Positions 12,553-18,499 of a stretch of 64,000 nucleotides of DNA are shown here, piece by piece. How positions within the stretch are numbered: the first letter of the stretch is position 1; every line of letters begins with the position of its first letter. The stretch is from a virus: positions 47,977-111,976 of IMG/VR virus record IMGVR_UViG_3300027759_000056. The stretch is one strand, 5' to 3'. The notes below the pieces were generated by a model, which ran no database searches, had not been told where the DNA came from, and worked only from the letters and a program-made list of their open reading frames with translations. The translations under genes were made by a program, and so were the position numbers.

Positions 12553-12587
12553 GGGCCCTTCCGTGTTTATCACGGCTTGTTGGGCCC
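12553..12587 (+). ncRNA. Two-tier hairpin between tRNAs
   Basis: GGGCCC (12553-12558) pairs with GGGCCC (12582-12587, self-complementary), enclosing CCGTG-TTTAT-CACGG (12561-12575). No T run follows, so it is not an obvious terminator. A processing signal is possible. Confidence 0.5.
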
Positions 12588-12603
12588 GGGTTTACTAACT
12601 TAC

Positions 12604-12675
12604 GGTCCTGTAGTTAATCGGCTATAATATTGCCCTGTCACGGCAAAGTGCCGGGTTCGATTCCCGGTGGGACCG
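12604..12675 (+). tRNA. tRNA-Asp (GTC)
   Basis: Acceptor GGTCCTG/TGGGACC, anticodon stem TTGCC/GGCAA, loop CTGTCAC, discriminator G as in tRNA-Asp. Confidence 0.92.
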
Positions 12676-12686
12676 CAAAAATAAAA

Positions 12687-12756
12687 GGGCCTGATGTCAA
12701 CGGCAGACCGTTTGATTTGCAATCAGAACGTATGGGTTCGATTCCCACAGTGTCCA
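12687..12756 (+). tRNA. tRNA-Ala (TGC), imperfect acceptor
   Basis: Anticodon stem TTTGA/TCAGA, loop TTTGCAA giving TGC, good T-loop. The acceptor GGGCCTG/AGTGTCC has two mismatches and position 8 is A instead of T. It may be divergent or partly decayed. Confidence 0.7.
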
Positions 12757-12765
12757 CAAACAAAT

Positions 12766-12841
12766 AGCGTAGTAGAGGAGTCAGGTTTATCTCATCTGCT
12801 TTGGGAGCAGAGGCACGCTGGTTCGAATCCAGTCTACGCTA
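12766..12841 (+). tRNA. tRNA-Pro (TGG)
   Basis: Acceptor AGCGTAG/CTACGCT, anticodon stem TCTGC/GCAGA, loop TTTGGGA. Last gene of the continuous part of array 2. Confidence 0.92.
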
Positions 12842-12862
12842 CTAATTATAAAAAAAATTTAC

Positions 12863-12870
12863 TATCTTTG
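12863..12870 (+). promoter_or_regulatory. Host-type -7 element before the lipoprotein gene
   Basis: TATCTTTG, 4 nt before ATG 12875. No clear -33 box. Confidence 0.5.
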
Positions 12871-12874
12871 TAAC

Positions 12875-13162
12875 ATGAAAAACATATTAAAAGACCCCCG
12901 ATTTTATTTTTTCCTATGGATTGTTCTATCTATTATTCTTGCCATTACGTTAGGAGCTTGTAAACAGAAACCTTTGATTGAAAAAGGTGATGTAGTTGAA
13001 AAGTTCGTTATTGATTCAATGGTTCAATTGCCACCTCACAGCACAATTGAACTTGACAGGAAGTACAAGTATTTCATGTCAGACAGCAGTGAGTTTACTT
13101 CTTTGAAGAAATATAACATTGGTGATACAATCACTTATGTTTACAAAAAACAAGGAAAGTAA
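12875..13162 (+). CDS. Small lipoprotein (95 aa)
   Basis: A hydrophobic signal helix (residues ~11-28) ends in the lipobox-like LGAC, with the lipidated Cys near residue 29. The mature domain of about 65 residues (KQKPLIEKGDVVEKF...) looks beta-rich and should sit in the host envelope. The host-type promoter suggests early expression. Phage lipoproteins often block superinfection or modify receptors, but nothing here identifies the target. I do not recognise the family. Confidence 0.65.
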   Translation: MKNILKDPRFYFFLWIVLSIILAITLGACKQKPLIEKGDVVEKFVIDSMVQLPPHSTIELDRKYKYFMSDSSEFTSLKKYNIGDTITYVYKKQGK

Positions 13163-13181
13163 TATATATTAAAACATAAAT

Positions 13182-13258
13182 GCCTGAATAGCTTTAATTG
13201 GTAGAGCACCTGACTTGTAATCAGGGGGTTGGCGGTTCGAGTCCGTCTTCAGGCTCCA
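13182..13258 (+). tRNA. tRNA-Thr (TGT), CCA encoded
   Basis: Acceptor GCCTGAA/TTCAGGC, anticodon stem CCTGA/TCAGG, loop CTTGTAA, discriminator T and CCA at 13256-13258. Confidence 0.94.
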
Positions 13259-13270
13259 AACACAATAATC

Positions 13271-13456
13271 ATGGACCCCAAGACTCAAATGACGCAGGAA
13301 GATTTTTTAACTGAATTGACTGAATTAAGTCAGTCATTTGGATTGTATGGTGAAAATGACAACTTTGGTGTTGATGGAGTTTACATACATACCCAACCAG
13401 AAATGTACATATGTCCGTGGGATAATACTCAAGGGGATTGTACTCATTTCAACTAA
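13271..13456 (+). CDS. Small hypothetical acidic protein (61 aa)
   Basis: I choose ATG 13271 (MDPKTQMTQEDFLTELTELS); the longer frame begins inside the tRNA-Thr gene. The protein is acidic and has two Cys in the C-terminal part (YICPWDNTQGDC). It stands alone between two tRNA genes. Function unknown. Confidence 0.55.
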   Translation: MDPKTQMTQEDFLTELTELSQSFGLYGENDNFGVDGVYIHTQPEMYICPWDNTQGDCTHFN

Positions 13457-13461
13457 TATTT

Positions 13462-13535
13462 GGACGGGTAGCTCAACAGGTTAGAGCAGGATGCTTATAT
13501 CATCAAGGTTGGGGGTTCAAGTCCCTTCTCGTCTA
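13462..13535 (+). tRNA. tRNA-Ile with TAT anticodon
   Basis: Acceptor GGACGGG/CTCGTCT, anticodon arm GATG-CTTATAT-CATC giving TAT. Bacteria normally read ATA with a lysidine-modified CAT tRNA, so a genuine TAT tRNA would read ATA without TilS. Confidence 0.87.
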
Positions 13536-13549
13536 CTAAAAATTTAATT

Positions 13550-14122
13550 ATGAGCAACGAATATAATCAATGGTATTGGAAACTTTATAGATGGTTCAGA
13601 TGGGACGCTAAACATCTTCATCGTGATATTGCACAGGGTTTTAGAAACCTATGGAAATGGTTACCAATAATTTGGAAAGACCGTGATTGGGATGACCATT
13701 TTATTTTTGAAGTTTTGAAATTCAAAATCAAGAATACCGCCAAGTATACAGAAAAAAAACAAAGGTTTGTTGGTTGGGAAAAAGAAGTTAGATATATGAG
13801 AATATGTGAAACTTTAATTGATAGAATTCAAAATGAGTATTATCAGATGGAGTATCAAGATTATCATGATTTTGATATTAGTACGGTACCAACAGAAGAT
13901 GGTTTGTATGAAGTTGTCTTTGATGTTAAACGTGATGATACTGATGAATTTGTTAAAAAATACCCACACGCTCTAAGAAAAGCAAAAAAAGACCCAAGAT
14001 TTAAGAGTTATTTTAAGAATGAAAGAAATGGTTATCTTGCTGTGGGTATGATTAGACACGAAAAAGCAAGAAAACTGTTATTCAAAATTTTGGAACAAAG
14101 AATTGAGCGTTGGTGGGATTGA
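13550..14122 (+). CDS. Conserved phage hypothetical protein (190 aa)
   Basis: The N-terminal ~60 residues are unusually rich in Trp and Tyr (NQWYWKLYRWFRWDAK...LWKWLPIIWKDRDWDDHF). The middle is helical with ICETLIDRIQNEYYQ, and the C-terminus is basic (ALRKAKKDPRF...NERNG). No membrane segment or signal peptide is visible. The pattern looks like a conserved structural or nucleic-acid-associated phage protein seen in large T4-like phages, but I cannot assign a function. Confidence 0.6.
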   Translation: MSNEYNQWYWKLYRWFRWDAKHLHRDIAQGFRNLWKWLPIIWKDRDWDDHFIFEVLKFKIKNTAKYTEKKQRFVGWEKEVRYMRICETLIDRIQNEYYQMEYQDYHDFDISTVPTEDGLYEVVFDVKRDDTDEFVKKYPHALRKAKKDPRFKSYFKNERNGYLAVGMIRHEKARKLLFKILEQRIERWWD

Positions 14123-14132
14123 TTTTTTTCAC

Positions 14133-14140
14133 TATATTTG
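14133..14140 (+). promoter_or_regulatory. Host-type promoter of the 14151 tRNA and PspC gene
   Basis: TATATTTG at 14133-14140 with GTTGG (14109-14113) about 20 nt upstream as a weak -33. Confidence 0.55.
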
Positions 14141-14150
14141 TATAACAAAT

Positions 14151-14224
14151 GGACCTTTAGCTCAGTTGGTCAGAGCGGCTGACTCATAATCAGTAGGTCG
14201 TAGGTTCAAGCCCTACAGGGTCCA
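14151..14224 (+). tRNA. tRNA with CAT anticodon, tRNA-Ile2-like or Met
   Basis: Acceptor GGACCTT/AGGGTCC, anticodon stem GCTGA/TCAGT, loop CTCATAA. The body (TTAGCTCAG...GACTCATAATC...TTCAAG...AGGG) is closer to bacterial tRNA-Ile2, whose C34 becomes lysidine, than to elongator Met. Sequence alone does not settle this. Confidence 0.85.
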
Positions 14225-14227
14225 CAA

Positions 14228-14413
14228 ATGAAACAAAAAATGTATAGACCAAAAATTGACCGAGTTATTGGTGGAGTATGTTCTGGTATTGCATACCACG
14301 TAGACATTGACCCAATTTTTGTTCGAGTATTATTCTCAATATTAATTTTTAGTCCACTCCCAATTATCTTTGCTTATTTATTATTTTGGTTTTTTACACC
14401 AGGTGGTGAATAA
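14228..14413 (+). CDS. PspC-domain membrane protein (61 aa)
   Basis: A short PspC-family protein. Residues ~9-30 are the signature RVIGGVCSGIAYHVDIDPIF, followed by a hydrophobic segment (LFSILIFSPLPIIFAYLLFWFF) that would span the membrane. In bacteria PspC helps sense or stabilise stressed inner membranes. In a phage it may preserve membrane integrity while other envelope proteins act. It starts three bases after a tRNA and shares its promoter. Length is typical for a stand-alone PspC domain. Confidence 0.8.
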   Translation: MKQKMYRPKIDRVIGGVCSGIAYHVDIDPIFVRVLFSILIFSPLPIIFAYLLFWFFTPGGE

Positions 14414-14426
14414 AAAGTTTTAATAC

Positions 14427-14448
14427 CTGATTTATATCAGTTTTTTTT
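14427..14448 (+). terminator. Intrinsic terminator after the PspC gene
   Basis: CTGAT (14427-14431)/ATCAG (14436-14440), followed by eight T. Confidence 0.65.
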
Positions 14449-14449
14449 G

Positions 14450-14456
14450 TATTTAT
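14450..14456 (+). promoter_or_regulatory. TATTTAT box, 24 nt before ATG 14481
   Basis: Same motif at wider spacing; downstream of a terminator, so it fits a promoter better than a translation signal. Confidence 0.45.
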
Positions 14457-14480
14457 TTAGTAAATAACACTTTTTTACTA

Positions 14481-15107
14481 ATGGAATGGGCTGATATTCT
14501 TAAAACATTAATAACCGCTGTATCATCAATTGTTGTTGCATTGGTTGCTGCAGGGTATTTTAGAAAAAATTCTGAAAAAAACAAAGAAGAAAAAAGCCGT
14601 GGTAAATTAATGGAACAAATTCAACGTGATGAATTGGTTCATTTTACATTAAGAGAAATTAGAAGAAAATTTAATTCAGATAGAGTTTATATTATTCAAT
14701 TTCATAATGGTGGAAGTTTTTATACTCAAACACCAATGCAAAAAGCATCCATTACATATGAAAGATGTTCAGATGGATTAGAAAAATTTTCAGAAAGATT
14801 TCAAAATATTTTAATTTCAAATCATAATTGGTATTTTACCGAAATTATTAACAATCGTTGTTTTTTTTCAGACATTGAAACACAGGTCAAAGATTTACCT
14901 GAAAAAAGTTTATTAAAAAATTATGGTAATTACGCACATGCTGGAGTACCAATTTATGATGTTGAAAAAAGATTAATTGGTGTTATGTGTTTATCTTGGG
15001 TATTTTCTGATTTACAAATAAATGATATACATGATGGTAAATTCAATGATGAGTTCAAAAAACAACTTTATGATGATGCCAATTCTTTAAGACCATATCT
15101 TGTATGA
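14481..15107 (+). CDS. Membrane-anchored GAF-like protein (208 aa)
   Basis: A hydrophobic N-terminal helix (residues ~8-28) anchors a charged linker (KNSEKNKEEKSRGK) and a soluble domain. The domain (VYIIQFHNGGSFYT...YAHAGVPIYDVEKRLIGVMCLSW) resembles GAF sensor domains, which bind small molecules or cofactors. No kinase or cyclase domain is attached, so any output is unknown. Stop and start overlap the next gene (TATGA at 15103-15107), so the two are translationally coupled. Confidence 0.55.
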   Translation: MEWADILKTLITAVSSIVVALVAAGYFRKNSEKNKEEKSRGKLMEQIQRDELVHFTLREIRRKFNSDRVYIIQFHNGGSFYTQTPMQKASITYERCSDGLEKFSERFQNILISNHNWYFTEIINNRCFFSDIETQVKDLPEKSLLKNYGNYAHAGVPIYDVEKRLIGVMCLSWVFSDLQINDIHDGKFNDEFKKQLYDDANSLRPYLV

Positions 15108-15385
15108 TTGAATTTTGGGACATAGATTTTGATGACGAATTAGATTTAGAGGTTGAAGATTTTGTTGAAGGTTTATTAAAATTAGGATTCAAAAGAAAAA
15201 ACAAAGACATTTTTGTTAAATCAGTAATTAATCATAATGGTGATAAAGTTGATGACGGATTATTTTACCATCTAAACGAACAACTTTTGGTTTATTATCC
15301 TGAACCTAATAGTGGAATAACAATCAAAGGTGTAGGTGATGACATCAATAAAATTGATGAATTTATCCGAAAGAATATAATGTAA
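15104..15385 (+). CDS. Small acidic hypothetical protein (93 aa)
   Basis: ATG 15104 overlaps the previous stop codon by four bases. The N-terminus is very acidic (DIDFDDELDLEVEDFVEG), followed by a basic patch and a beta-rich C-terminus. It is coupled to the GAF-like protein and may act with it. Not recognised. Confidence 0.55.
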   Translation: MIEFWDIDFDDELDLEVEDFVEGLLKLGFKRKNKDIFVKSVINHNGDKVDDGLFYHLNEQLLVYYPEPNSGITIKGVGDDINKIDEFIRKNIM

Positions 15386-15392
15386 TATTTAT
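15386..15392 (+). promoter_or_regulatory. TATTTAT box, 4 nt before ATG 15397
   Basis: TATTTAT with 4-nt spacing to the start codon. Confidence 0.55.
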
Positions 15393-15396
15393 TGTT

Positions 15397-16062
15397 ATGG
15401 AAATGACTTATCCCGTAGCCGGAGAAACCTTTAATAGTAACTCATCATTTGGTATGAGAGGAACTGGTACACACAAAGGAATTGACCTTAAAGCCGATTC
15501 TGGTGACCGTGTAGTTGCCGCTTTACCAGGTACTGTAATAAAATCAGACGATAATACTGACCCACAAGGTTATGGTGGACAAATATTAATTAAACACAAT
15601 ATTGACGGTGATATTTTTTATACTCGTTATGCTCACTTAAGAAAAAGATATGTTCAAGTAAATGAGAACGTTTCTCAGGGTGAAAAAATTGGAGAATCAG
15701 GTGGTGGTGAAGGTGATGCAAATAGAGGTAGAGCAACTGGTCCACATTTACATTTTGAATTATTAGATTACGGTCAAAAAGCAATTGACCCTGAACCATA
15801 CTTAAAAGGTGCTTTAGCGGTTGGAGCTGCGGGTCTTGTTGCTGGAGGAACAAATAGTGGAAGTACAAGTTCATCAGGCTCAACTCTTAATACCGACGCT
15901 GCTGGAAAAGCGGTTGATAAAATTATGGCTGGGTTTATGAAAGGATATTCACCTATAGGTTATTTATCATCACTAAAAGGATTGTCTGAACCAAAAAAAG
16001 AATCGGAAATTTCAAAACCAATACTTGAAGATATAGAACGAATTAAACAACTCTTAAAATAA
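15397..16062 (+). CDS. M23-type peptidoglycan endopeptidase (221 aa)
   Basis: LytM/M23 metallopeptidase domain in residues ~1-135. The first zinc ligands lie in GTHKGIDLKAD (His and Asp) and the second pair is in GPHLHFEL. These enzymes cut peptide cross-links of peptidoglycan. There is no signal peptide, so it is likely virion-associated or released with lysis proteins. The C-terminal ~80 residues are Gly/Ser/Ala-rich, then a short basic helix. The TATTTAT box points to late expression, and a strong terminator follows. Confidence 0.85.
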   Translation: MEMTYPVAGETFNSNSSFGMRGTGTHKGIDLKADSGDRVVAALPGTVIKSDDNTDPQGYGGQILIKHNIDGDIFYTRYAHLRKRYVQVNENVSQGEKIGESGGGEGDANRGRATGPHLHFELLDYGQKAIDPEPYLKGALAVGAAGLVAGGTNSGSTSSSGSTLNTDAAGKAVDKIMAGFMKGYSPIGYLSSLKGLSEPKKESEISKPILEDIERIKQLLK

Positions 16063-16067
16063 AAAAA

Positions 16068-16089
16068 CCCCTCGATTGAGGGGTTTTTT
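16068..16089 (+). terminator. Intrinsic terminator after the M23 gene
   Basis: CCCCTC-GATT-GAGGGG followed by six T; an A run on the other side lets it work in both directions. Confidence 0.85.
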
Positions 16090-16109
16090 GTTAATGATTA
16101 CGGTGTTGA

Positions 16110-16286
16110 TTATTTCTTCTCAACTACAACTGAATCAGCTTTAACTGAATCTTTAGCAACTACCATAGTAGAATCACACTTAAGTGAATCTGCACAAGTT
16201 GAATCGCATTTAGTTGTTTCGGTTTCTTGGCTTGAACAAGCAACCAACGCAGTCATCATTACTAAACCTAAAATGTACTTTTTCAT
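16110..16286 (-). CDS. Small Cys-rich lipoprotein (58 aa)
   Basis: Minus-strand ORF: signal peptide MKKYILGLVMMTALVAC with lipobox LVAC, then a mature region made of repeated xxDS units with three further Cys (TKCDST, TCADS, LKCDS, AKDSVKADS). A short lipidated peptide in the host envelope is the simplest reading. The repeat suggests an extended, negatively charged tail. It sits between plus-strand genes and faces the terminator at 16068-16089. Function unknown. Confidence 0.6.
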   Translation of the reverse strand: MKKYILGLVMMTALVACSSQETETTKCDSTCADSLKCDSTMVVAKDSVKADSVVVEKK

Positions 16287-16381
16287 AATTTGTTTTTGAT
16301 TATTTTATCTTTGAATTTTAATTATAGTCAATAAATATACCTATGACAATAGAAGGACTAATTTTTTTTCTATTATTAAGG

Positions 16382-16388
16382 TATTTAT
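16382..16388 (+). promoter_or_regulatory. TATTTAT box, 5 nt before ATG 16394
   Basis: The position supports ATG 16394 as the start rather than ATG 16343. Confidence 0.55.
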
Positions 16389-16393
16389 ACATT

Positions 16394-16708
16394 ATGAAAG
16401 ATATTAAAACACTTATCAGAGAAGGTCTGAACAACTATATCAACGAAGCCGAAGGTAAAAGTACTAAGGAGCAAGAAATTCCATTACCAAAAGGATGTTT
16501 TGGTGGACCAAAAAGTGAATTAGGAGCATTGATATCTTTGGTTGAATTACTATTAAAAGAAAAAGGTGATGGTGGTCATGGTCAAAGAGCTGTTGATGAT
16601 TTGAAACAATTTTTAAAAGGTACTAAGAAAATCAATGCTGAACATGTTGCTGGGATTTTAAGAAAACACCACAAGACTCAATTTATTCATTGGGTTGGTT
16701 GTTTATAA
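16394..16708 (+). CDS. Hypothetical protein with capsid-targeting-like N-terminus (104 aa)
   Basis: The start at 16394 is chosen by the TATTTAT box; the longer frame adds a Phe/Leu-rich stretch that does not fit. The N-terminus MKDIKTLIREGLNNYINEAE is an amphipathic helix with I-R-E and I-N-E matches to the gp21 cleavage rule. The rest (GCFGGPKSEL..., AEHVAGILRKHHKTQFIHWVGCL) has two Cys and a His cluster. Possibly a head-packaged protein; function unknown. Confidence 0.5.
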   Translation: MKDIKTLIREGLNNYINEAEGKSTKEQEIPLPKGCFGGPKSELGALISLVELLLKEKGDGGHGQRAVDDLKQFLKGTKKINAEHVAGILRKHHKTQFIHWVGCL

Positions 16709-16732
16709 AAAAATTTTATAAAAAAATATTAA

Positions 16733-16762
16733 ATTAAAGTGGTCTAAATTGACCACTTTAAT
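16733..16762. terminator. Bidirectional terminator, 12-bp stem
   Basis: ATTAAAGTGGTC (16733-16744) pairs perfectly with GACCACTTTAAT (16751-16762) between the convergent 16394 gene and tmRNA gene. Confidence 0.75.
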
Positions 16763-16771
16763 TGTTTTTAG

Positions 16772-17152
16772 TGGAGATGGAGGGTATCGAACCCTCGTCC
16801 AGACTACCTCAACCGATAGATACTACACGTTTAGGTCAGTGTTTGCCAACACTCCGAAATTCACAATTCCCTTATTTTATAGTGGTTCGGTTTACTGAGA
16901 ACTAATCCTCCACTTGTTTCTTTTTAGATAGAAACCACACCTCTAAAGACTTCTGTTCTTAGGTTAATGTCTCCCGACCTGTTTTGTAATAGCGATTAGG
17001 CTACTACAGAAGCGTTTTCACGGATTAATCCGATAGTCGCCATTTTGTCTAAAACGTTGCCGTCTAATTTTTCGAACCAGTTTTTAATGAGTTATTTCAG
17101 CTCATACGTGCATCCATCAATCAACAATACCTGTCGATTCCATGTCATCCCC
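16772..17152 (-). ncRNA. ssrA: tmRNA (transfer-messenger RNA)
   Basis: On the minus strand the RNA begins GGGGATGACATGG-AATCGACAGG and ends with the T-arm GAGGG-TTCGATA-CCCTC and CATCTCC plus discriminator A. GGGGATG pairs with CATCTCC as the tRNA-like acceptor. Between them are several stem candidates and an open tag frame ending at TAA 16998-16996. If resume is at the GCG codon at 17040, the tag is ATIGLIRENASVVA. The hydrophobic end fits a protease tag, though it is not the usual ALAA. CCA is not encoded. Its own host-type promoter and a boxA precede it. tmRNA rescues stalled ribosomes and tags their products. Confidence 0.88.
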
Positions 17153-17156
17153 ATAA

Positions 17157-17167
17157 ATCAAAGAACT
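17157..17167 (-). promoter_or_regulatory. boxA element before the tmRNA
   Basis: On the minus strand AGTTCTTTGAT, ending 5 nt before the tmRNA 5' end; it shares AGTTCTTTGA with the two tRNA-array boxA elements. Confidence 0.6.
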
Positions 17168-17172
17168 TTCTA

Positions 17173-17203
17173 CAAATATAAATATACTTTTTTAACAATA
17201 CAA
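17173..17203 (-). promoter_or_regulatory. Host-type promoter of the tmRNA
   Basis: Minus-strand TATATTTG (17180-17173) with TTG (17203-17201) 20 nt upstream. Confidence 0.65.
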
Positions 17204-17204
17204 C

Positions 17205-17211
17205 TATTTAT
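17205..17211 (+). promoter_or_regulatory. TATTTAT box before ATG 17213/17225
   Basis: TATTTAT lies 1 nt from ATG 17213 and 13 nt from ATG 17225. The odd spacing raises the chance that 17225 is the true start. Confidence 0.45.
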
Positions 17212-17212
17212 A

Positions 17213-17962
17213 ATGAAAATAACTATGAAAAAATCAATTTTATTGAATGAAGACGAAAAGAGTAGAATTTTGAATCTTCACGAGACGGCAAAAAATTTAT
17301 ATGAAAATAAAAAACCTGTATCTTCAATAAAAGAAGATAAATCAAAAAAAGAAAATATGAAAAAAGTAATCAAATTAACTGAATCTGATTTAGAAAAAAT
17401 CGTAAGACGTGTTATTGAAGAACAATACATGGGTGTTGCCTTTGGTGGTGAACAAAATGGTTTACAAATCAAAAAAATGGAAACTAAGGAACAAATGGAA
17501 CAACCTGCTGTTACGGGTGGTGCTCCTGTAGACAAAAAACAAATTTACAACCAATTAATTTCAAAAATAAATCAATTTTTACCTGTTGATACAACACAAT
17601 TCAAACCTATTTTTGCGTTAATTAAATCAGGTCAAGATAATATGAAAACATTTAATCAATATCAAAATGTTATTAAACAAGTCCAAGATGATGTTCTCCC
17701 TAAATTTAATCCACAGGGTGCTAGAGAATTGGCTAACTCAAATGCTGAAAGATATACATCAGTAACTGGTTTAGGTAGTGCCGCTCAAAGTTATAAAGGA
17801 GCTTTGAATCTTACTTTACAAGATATTCTAAATTTAAAAATGGGGTTATCTTATTTGGCTGGAGTTAAAGCTGGTGTTATGAATCCAAAACCGGCTTGGG
17901 TAAAAAGTCAAAACGAAATGGAAATGTTAAAGAAAATTGGTAATCAAATTGGATTAGCATAA
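17213..17962 (+). CDS. Helical protein with capsid-targeting-like N-terminus (249 aa)
   Basis: Start at 17213 or 17225 (MKKSILLNEDEKSRILNLHE). The longer frame from 17045 runs through the antisense of the tmRNA and is rejected. Two short amphipathic modules lie in the first ~65 residues; the second, MKKVIKLTESDLEKIVRRVIEE, closely matches the N-terminus of the 41195 gene product and ends in I-E-E, a possible gp21 cleavage site. The remainder is helical and Gln/Asn-rich. Likely a head-packaged or structural protein. Function unknown. Confidence 0.55.
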   Translation: MKITMKKSILLNEDEKSRILNLHETAKNLYENKKPVSSIKEDKSKKENMKKVIKLTESDLEKIVRRVIEEQYMGVAFGGEQNGLQIKKMETKEQMEQPAVTGGAPVDKKQIYNQLISKINQFLPVDTTQFKPIFALIKSGQDNMKTFNQYQNVIKQVQDDVLPKFNPQGARELANSNAERYTSVTGLGSAAQSYKGALNLTLQDILNLKMGLSYLAGVKAGVMNPKPAWVKSQNEMEMLKKIGNQIGLA

Positions 17963-17981
17963 TTAAAATTCTATATAAATG

Positions 17982-18010
17982 AAAAAGGGGGTTAATAACC
18001 CCCTTTTTTT
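17982..18010. terminator. Bidirectional intrinsic terminator
   Basis: GGGGGTT-AAT-AACCCCC with an A run before and a T run after, between convergent genes ending at 17962 and 18009. Confidence 0.85.
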
Positions 18011-18434
18011 ATTCTACAATTACACTCTGCCAACCTTCGTATTCTTTGAACTCATTAACCCAAACACACAACACTTGAACTTCATCAGGGGTGTTTTGGA
18101 AGATGGTGAAAATTACATCTTTACCTTTGTAGTTTACGATGTACAAATCAGTGTTCTCACCCAAAACTTCTTTTTTCTTGATGAAGTATTTGCTTACTTT
18201 ACCATTCTCAATGTCATTCAAACTCATGATGCGAGATGCTGTATCAATAGTCAAAACCACATCACCACGAGAACTCGGAAGTTTAGTTTCCAAATCATTG
18301 TTCAAAGCGTACATAGTATTGTACTTAGCGTTGTGGGTAAATCCGTAAAAAGCATTCATCTTGTAAGATACTGATTGTGCTTGAGCGGTGATTGTCAAGA
18401 TGAACATTGCGATGGTGGTGATGATGTTTTTCAT
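18009..18434 (-). CDS. Secreted hypothetical protein (141 aa)
   Basis: I choose the ATG at 18434 (MKNIITTIAMFILTITAQAQ), which yields a clear Sec signal peptide with AQA cleavage near residue 19. The longer frame adds 12 unlikely residues. The mature domain is beta-rich (SVSYKMNAFYGF...VVLTIDTASRIMSL...DVIFTIFQ), with one Cys in VQVLCVWVNEF. It resembles the small periplasmic proteins that Bacteroidota carry in large numbers, so host origin is possible. It has its own host-type promoter. Function unknown. Confidence 0.65.
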   Translation of the reverse strand: MKNIITTIAMFILTITAQAQSVSYKMNAFYGFTHNAKYNTMYALNNDLETKLPSSRGDVVLTIDTASRIMSLNDIENGKVSKYFIKKKEVLGENTDLYIVNYKGKDVIFTIFQNTPDEVQVLCVWVNEFKEYEGWQSVIVE

Positions 18435-18455
18435 AGTTTGTCTTCCTTTCTTATA

Positions 18456-18486
18456 CAAATATACAACCATTTTTCAATCTACACAA
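18456..18486 (-). promoter_or_regulatory. Host-type promoter of the secreted-protein gene
   Basis: Minus-strand TATATTTG (18463-18456) with TTG (18486-18484) 20 nt upstream. Confidence 0.6.
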
Positions 18487-18487
18487 C

Positions 18488-18494
18488 TATTTAT
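18488..18494 (+). promoter_or_regulatory. TATTTAT box, 5 nt before ATG 18500
   Basis: TATTTAT with 5-nt spacing to the start codon, abutting the divergent host-type promoter. Confidence 0.55.
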
Positions 18495-18499
18495 AAGAA

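Noticed and set aside
17045-17212. N-terminal extension of the 17213 gene
   Set aside because: The extension is antisense to the tmRNA 5' part and lies upstream of the TATTTAT box.
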